This document shows positions 60,972 to 64,000 of a stretch of 64,000 nt of DNA, in pieces. The translations under genes were made by a program, and so were the position numbers. The notes under the pieces were generated by a model. It did not search any database and was not told where the DNA came from. It saw only the letters and a list, made by a program, of their open reading frames with translations. Origin of the DNA: Cellulomonas aerilata (GTDB taxonomy: Bacteria > Actinomycetota > Actinomycetes > Actinomycetales > Cellulomonadaceae); contig NZ_BJYY01000013.1 in assembly GCF_007991755.1 (NCBI RefSeq), positions 248,001 to 312,000 of the forward strand. Direction: 5' to 3'. Each line of letters begins with the position of its first letter. Position 1 is the stretch's first letter.

Positions 60972-61760
60972 TCAGAGCTCGTACACCGCTCCGGGACGGG
61001 CGAGCTCGACCGGGCCGGCGTACTCGCCGCGGGCCTCCGCGAGGGTCACCGCCGGGTCGTTCCAGGCGACCAGGTGGGTCAGCACCAGGCGGCGGGCCCC
61101 GTGCGCGGTCGCGGCGTGACCCGCCCGGCGACCGGTCAGGTGGACCCCCCGCAGGGCGTCGTCGCGGCCCTCGAGGTAGGCGGCCTCGGCGAGCAGGAGG
61201 TCGACGTCCGTGGCGAGCGTGCCCAGCCCGGCGCACTCGTCGGTGTCGCCGGTGTACGCGAAGGTCACGCGTCGCCCGGGGTCGGCCTCGGACGGCCCGG
61301 TCACCCGCAGCCCGAACGCCGGCACCGGGTGCTCGACGCCCACCGGCTCCAGCCGCAGCGGCCCCACGTCGACCGGCTCGCCCTCGACCCACGGGCGCAC
61401 GTCCAGGCAGCCGGTCAGGCCGGTCGCCGGGTCCGAGCCGGCCATCTGCGCGAGCCGGGCCGCCGCGCCGTCCGGGGCGTGCACCGGCACGGCCGGGCGG
61501 CTGCCCTCCGGGCGGTACTTGAGGTAGACGCCCAGGACGACGAGGTCGGCGCAGTGGTCGGAGTGCATGTGCGAGACGCCGAAGAGGTCGACGTCCGCGG
61601 GGTCGCAGTACTGCTGCAGGGCGCCGAGGGCGCCGTTGCCCAGGTCGAGCACGACGCGCCAGGTGCGTCCGGCGTCGTCGTCGACCTCCACCAGGTAGCT
61701 GGACGCGGCGGAGTCGGCGCTCGGGAACGACCCCGCGCAGCCGACGACGGTCACCCTCAC
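60972..61760 (-). CDS. Metallo-beta-lactamase-fold hydrolase (RNase Z-like)
   Basis: A 262-residue protein with the metal motif [10 protein letters not shown] near residue 64, a GDTDEC segment with the bridging aspartate near 170, and further histidines in [13 protein letters not shown] and LTHLV. In actinobacteria a protein of this kind regularly lies between murI and rph. Nuclease or phosphodiesterase activity is possible; the substrate is unproven. GTG 61760 lies ten bases after the murI stop. Confidence 0.9.
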   Translation of the reverse strand: MRVTVVGCAGSFPSADSAASSYLVEVDDDAGRTWRVVLDLGNGALGALQQYCDPADVDLFGVSHMHSDHCADLVVLGVYLKYRPEGSRPAVPVHAPDGAAARLAQMAGSDPATGLTGCLDVRPWVEGEPVDVGPLRLEPVGVEHPVPAFGLRVTGPSEADPGRRVTFAYTGDTDECAGLGTLATDVDLLLAEAAYLEGRDDALRGVHLTGRRAGHAATAHGARRLVLTHLVAWNDPAVTLAEARGEYAGPVELARPGAVYEL

Positions 61761-61770
61761 CGGGCGGGCC

Positions 61771-62586
61771 TCATCGCAGCACCGTCGCGGCCTCGACCGC
61801 GCCCACCTCGGGACCGAGGAACCGGCGCGCCAGGTGCTGGAACGAGTCGGAGTCGCCCGTGGCCAGGAACCGGTGCTCGGGCGCGCCGAGCTGCAGCGAG
61901 CGCTCCAGGTCGTGCGCGACGAGCGTGCGGTACACGTCCTTGGCGGTCTCCTCCGCGCTGGACACCAGGGTCACGTCGTCCCCCATCACGTAGGAGATGA
62001 CGCCGGTCAGCAGCGGGTAGTGGGTGCAGCCCAGCACGAGCGTGTCGACGTCGGCCTCGCGCACCGGGTCCAGGTACTCGTGCGCGACGGCGAGCACCTC
62101 GGGCCCGGACGTGACCCCCGCCTCGACGAACTCCACGAACCGGGGGCACGGCTGCATGGTCAGCGACAGCCGCGGGGCGATGGCGAAGGCGTCGTCGTAG
62201 GACCGTGACTGGATGGTCGCCTTCGTGCCGATCACCCCGATCCGGCCCGTGCGGGTCGCGGACGCCGCCCGTCGCGCCGCCGGCAGGATCACCTCGACGA
62301 CCGGCAGCCCGCGCCGCAGCGTGTACCTCTCGCGGGCGTCGCGCAGGACCGCCGACGACGCGCTGTTGCACGCGATGACCAGCATCTTCACCCCGGCGTC
62401 GACGAGGTCGTCCATGACCTCCAGCGCGTGCGCGCGCACCGCGGCGAGAGGCTTGGGGCCGTACGGGGAGTTGAGCGTGTCGCCGATGTAGAGCAGCGAC
62501 TCGTGCGGCAGCTGGTCCAGGATCGAGCGCGCGACCGTCAGACCGCCGACGCCGGAGTCGAAGATCCCGATGGGCGCGTCGTTCAC
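61771..62586 (-). CDS. murI: Glutamate racemase
   Basis: Makes D-glutamate for peptidoglycan. The 271-residue protein begins [18 protein letters not shown], and both catalytic cysteines are visible: Cys73 in ACNSAS and Cys187 in [12 protein letters not shown] 62586 is chosen where conservation begins. It lies between the DUF2017 gene and the metallo-hydrolase gene in a typical actinobacterial gene order. Confidence 0.97.
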   Translation of the reverse strand: MNDAPIGIFDSGVGGLTVARSILDQLPHESLLYIGDTLNSPYGPKPLAAVRAHALEVMDDLVDAGVKMLVIACNSASSAVLRDARERYTLRRGLPVVEVILPAARRAASATRTGRIGVIGTKATIQSRSYDDAFAIAPRLSLTMQPCPRFVEFVEAGVTSGPEVLAVAHEYLDPVREADVDTLVLGCTHYPLLTGVISYVMGDDVTLVSSAEETAKDVYRTLVAHDLERSLQLGAPEHRFLATGDSDSFQHLARRFLGPEVGAVEAATVLR

Positions 62587-62596
62587 GCGGGCGAGC

Positions 62597-63391
62597 CTAG
62601 TCGAGCCCGGTCCGTGCCCCGTCCGCGCCTCCGTCGAGGTCGGCCAGCAGCAGCGCCATGAGCGACTCCTGCAGCCAGGTGAGCGCCGCGTACACCGAGC
62701 CCAGGTAGGCCCGGACCTCGGCCGCGACGATCTCCCGGGCCGGCCGGTCGTCGTCGACGTCGGCGCCCTCGTCCAGCTCGTCGGCGTCGTCCAGGGCCGC
62801 CGCCTGCGCCTCGAGGGTCTCGTACAGCCGGTCCGCGTCCTCCTCCGTCCGCAGGCCGAGGCGCTCGGCCAGCACGAGGCGCACGTCCGTGAGCCCGGCG
62901 GCCAGCGCCTGCGCGTCACCGCGCGGGACCACGAGGTCCTCGTCGTCGTCCGCCGGCAGGCCCAGCCGCCGGGCCCGGACGGCGTCCTGCGCGCCGTCCA
63001 GCGCGGTCCACAGGTCGCGCAGCCGCGCGATCTTCGTCGAGCGGAGGTCGGCGTCGGTGAGCCGGCGGAACTCCGCGGTGACCTCGTCGTCGTCCCGCGA
63101 GGCGTCCGGCAGCAGCCGCCGCACGGCCGGGTCGTCCGGCGGCGCGACGCGGCCCGTGCTCATCCGCAGCAGCACGGGCGGCACGCCGGGGTGCGCGGCG
63201 TCCGGGCCGCCGTCCGGGGCTCCGTCGGGGACCGGCCCGTCGCCGGAGCCCTCGCCGTCGGAGGCCTCGGCGCGGAAGCGCTCGGCGCCGAGCAGCTCCG
63301 CGACGTCGGCCACCACGGTGGCGAACACCTCGCGCTCGGTGCGGTCCAGCCCGGCGACGTAGTACCCCCCGGCCGGACGGAACGCGCGCAT
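62597..63391 (-). CDS. DUF2017-family protein
   Basis: A 264-residue acidic, mostly helical protein of the DUF2017 family, which in actinobacteria regularly follows clpS, as here (the start overlaps the clpS stop). [23 protein letters not shown] begins it. An Asp/Gly/Pro-rich insert (residues about 45-70) separates the helical parts, and the C-terminus has [21 protein letters not shown]. Function unknown; a link to ClpS/ClpP proteolysis is suggested only by position. Confidence 0.85.
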   Translation of the reverse strand: MRAFRPAGGYYVAGLDRTEREVFATVVADVAELLGAERFRAEASDGEGSGDGPVPDGAPDGGPDAAHPGVPPVLLRMSTGRVAPPDDPAVRRLLPDASRDDDEVTAEFRRLTDADLRSTKIARLRDLWTALDGAQDAVRARRLGLPADDDEDLVVPRGDAQALAAGLTDVRLVLAERLGLRTEEDADRLYETLEAQAAALDDADELDEGADVDDDRPAREIVAAEVRAYLGSVYAALTWLQESLMALLLADLDGGADGARTGLD

Positions 63392-63684
63392 CAGCGGCCG
63401 CCCTGCTGGAGGGTGGCCCACAGCCCGAACTCGTGCATCGCCTGCACGTCGGTCTCCATCTGCTCGCGGTTGCCGGTCGACACGACGGCGCGCCCCTGCT
63501 CGTGCACCTGGCGCATCAGCCGCTCCGCCTCGAGAGCCGGGTAGCCGAAGTACGACCGGAACACGTAGCTGACGTACGTCATGAGGTTGACCGGGTCGTT
63601 CCAGACGATGGTCACCCACGCGTCGTCGGTCGCCGCCTGCTCCTCGACCCGCACGTCCTGCTCGGGGAGGGTCTGCACGGGCAC
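63391..63684 (-). CDS. clpS: ATP-dependent Clp protease adaptor
   Basis: Adaptor of 97 residues that delivers N-degron substrates to ClpAP/Clp[22 protein letters not shown] and [25 protein letters not shown] are the ClpS motifs, with the N-degron-binding pocket in the NDPVN segment. GTG 63684 gives the usual ClpS length; ATG 63744 would add 20 residues but overlap the divergent pncB start. The control region with pncB is therefore very short. Confidence 0.93.
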   Translation of the reverse strand: MPVQTLPEQDVRVEEQAATDDAWVTIVWNDPVNLMTYVSYVFRSYFGYPALEAERLMRQVHEQGRAVVSTGNREQMETDVQAMHEFGLWATLQQGGR

Positions 63685-63742
63685 CGTCCCACTGTAGGTG
63701 CTCCCGTCGACGGCTTCCGCGCGGCCCCCTACGGTGAGCACC

Positions 63743-64000
63743 ATGAGTGCTCCGGAGCCTTCGGCGCGCGTCGGCGGCACCGGTGCCGCACGGCGCGCCG
63801 CCCCCAGGACGGCGTCCGCCCACGGGTCGACCGCGCTGCTCACCGACCGCTACGAGCTCACCATGCTCCAGGCGGCGCTGGCGGACGGCACCGCGCACCG
63901 GCACTCGATCTTCGAGGTCTTCACGCGCCGGCTGCCGCCCGGCCGGCGGTACGGGGTGCTGGCCGGCACCGGCCGCGTCCTGGAGGCGCTGGCCGACTTC
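63743..64000 (+). CDS. pncB: Nicotinate phosphoribosyltransferase, N-terminal part (runs off the window)
   Basis: The first 86 residues of the NAD-salvage enzyme. [20 protein letters not shown] and [24 protein letters not shown] are the conserved beginning of nicotinate phosphoribosyltransferases. ATG 63743 opens the frame, which stays open to the end of the window. It is divergent from clpS, with little room for separate promoters if clpS starts at 63744. Confidence 0.93.
   Translation, partial: MSAPEPSARVGGTGAARRAAPRTASAHGSTALLTDRYELTMLQAALADGTAHRHSIFEVFTRRLPPGRRYGVLAGTGRVLEALADF

Overview
The window is very GC-rich DNA with densely packed genes, many GTG starts, TAnnnT-type -10 boxes and several ATGA or GTGA gene overlaps. 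These features, together with class E (LAxTG) sortase signals, FtsX/MacB-type exporters, an F420-type reductase and a clpS-DUF2017-murI-rph-rdgB neighbourhood, point to an actinobacterium. A plant-polysaccharide-degrading Micrococcales such as a Cellulomonas relative is my best guess, but that is inference. No phage, IS element or CRISPR array was seen.

Region 1 (1-14.1 kb) is a formate/selenium island. After the tail of a flavin monooxygenase comes a three-gene formate dehydrogenase operon (fdhA-fdhB-nrfD type, minus strand). Its catalytic subunit carries an in-frame UGA at 5238-5240, directly followed by a SECIS hairpin, so it is a selenoprotein split by naive gene calling. Next to it are an OFA-family formate/oxalate transporter with a tiny membrane partner, a cysteine desulfurase, and the full selenocysteine machinery: selD, tRNA-Sec (selC), selA and selB. 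One island therefore encodes both the selenoprotein and everything specific needed to translate it. A decayed copy of the 3' end of selD lies between fdhA and the transporter.

Region 2 (14-24 kb) is signalling: two PAS-GAF-SpoIIE phosphatases, an anti-sigma-type ATPase, an EAL-DICT-LOV-GGDEF blue-light/c-di-GMP protein, and a TerC-family membrane protein preceded by a manganese (yybP-ykoY) riboswitch whose expression platform hides the ribosome-binding site. Region 3 (24-37 kb) holds a MacB-like exporter, a 1,642-residue surface protein with a lectin-like head, twelve Ig-like repeats and an LADTG sorting signal, then a PIG-L deacetylase, an amidohydrolase, a GAF-EAL phosphodiesterase and small genes.

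Region 4 (37-53 kb) is a complete L-fucose locus. It has a GH95 alpha-L-fucosidase, a GH42 beta-galactosidase, a CE7 acetyl esterase, a carbohydrate ABC importer (lipoprotein plus two permeases, no ATPase), and the non-phosphorylative pathway: aldo-keto reductase, fuconolactonase, fuconate dehydratase, SDR and FAH-family hydrolase, ending in pyruvate and lactate. ROK and GntR repressors belong to it, and a shared operator-like motif lies in two of its intergenic regions. Together the genes look able to strip acetylated, fucosylated galactosyl side chains from imported oligosaccharides and burn the fucose.

Region 5 (53-64 kb) is housekeeping: tRNA-Lys, tRNA-Leu, a GroES-like protein, a peroxiredoxin, thioredoxin, an ABC-F protein, rdgB, rph, a metallo-beta-lactamase-fold hydrolase, murI, a DUF2017 gene, clpS and the start of pncB.
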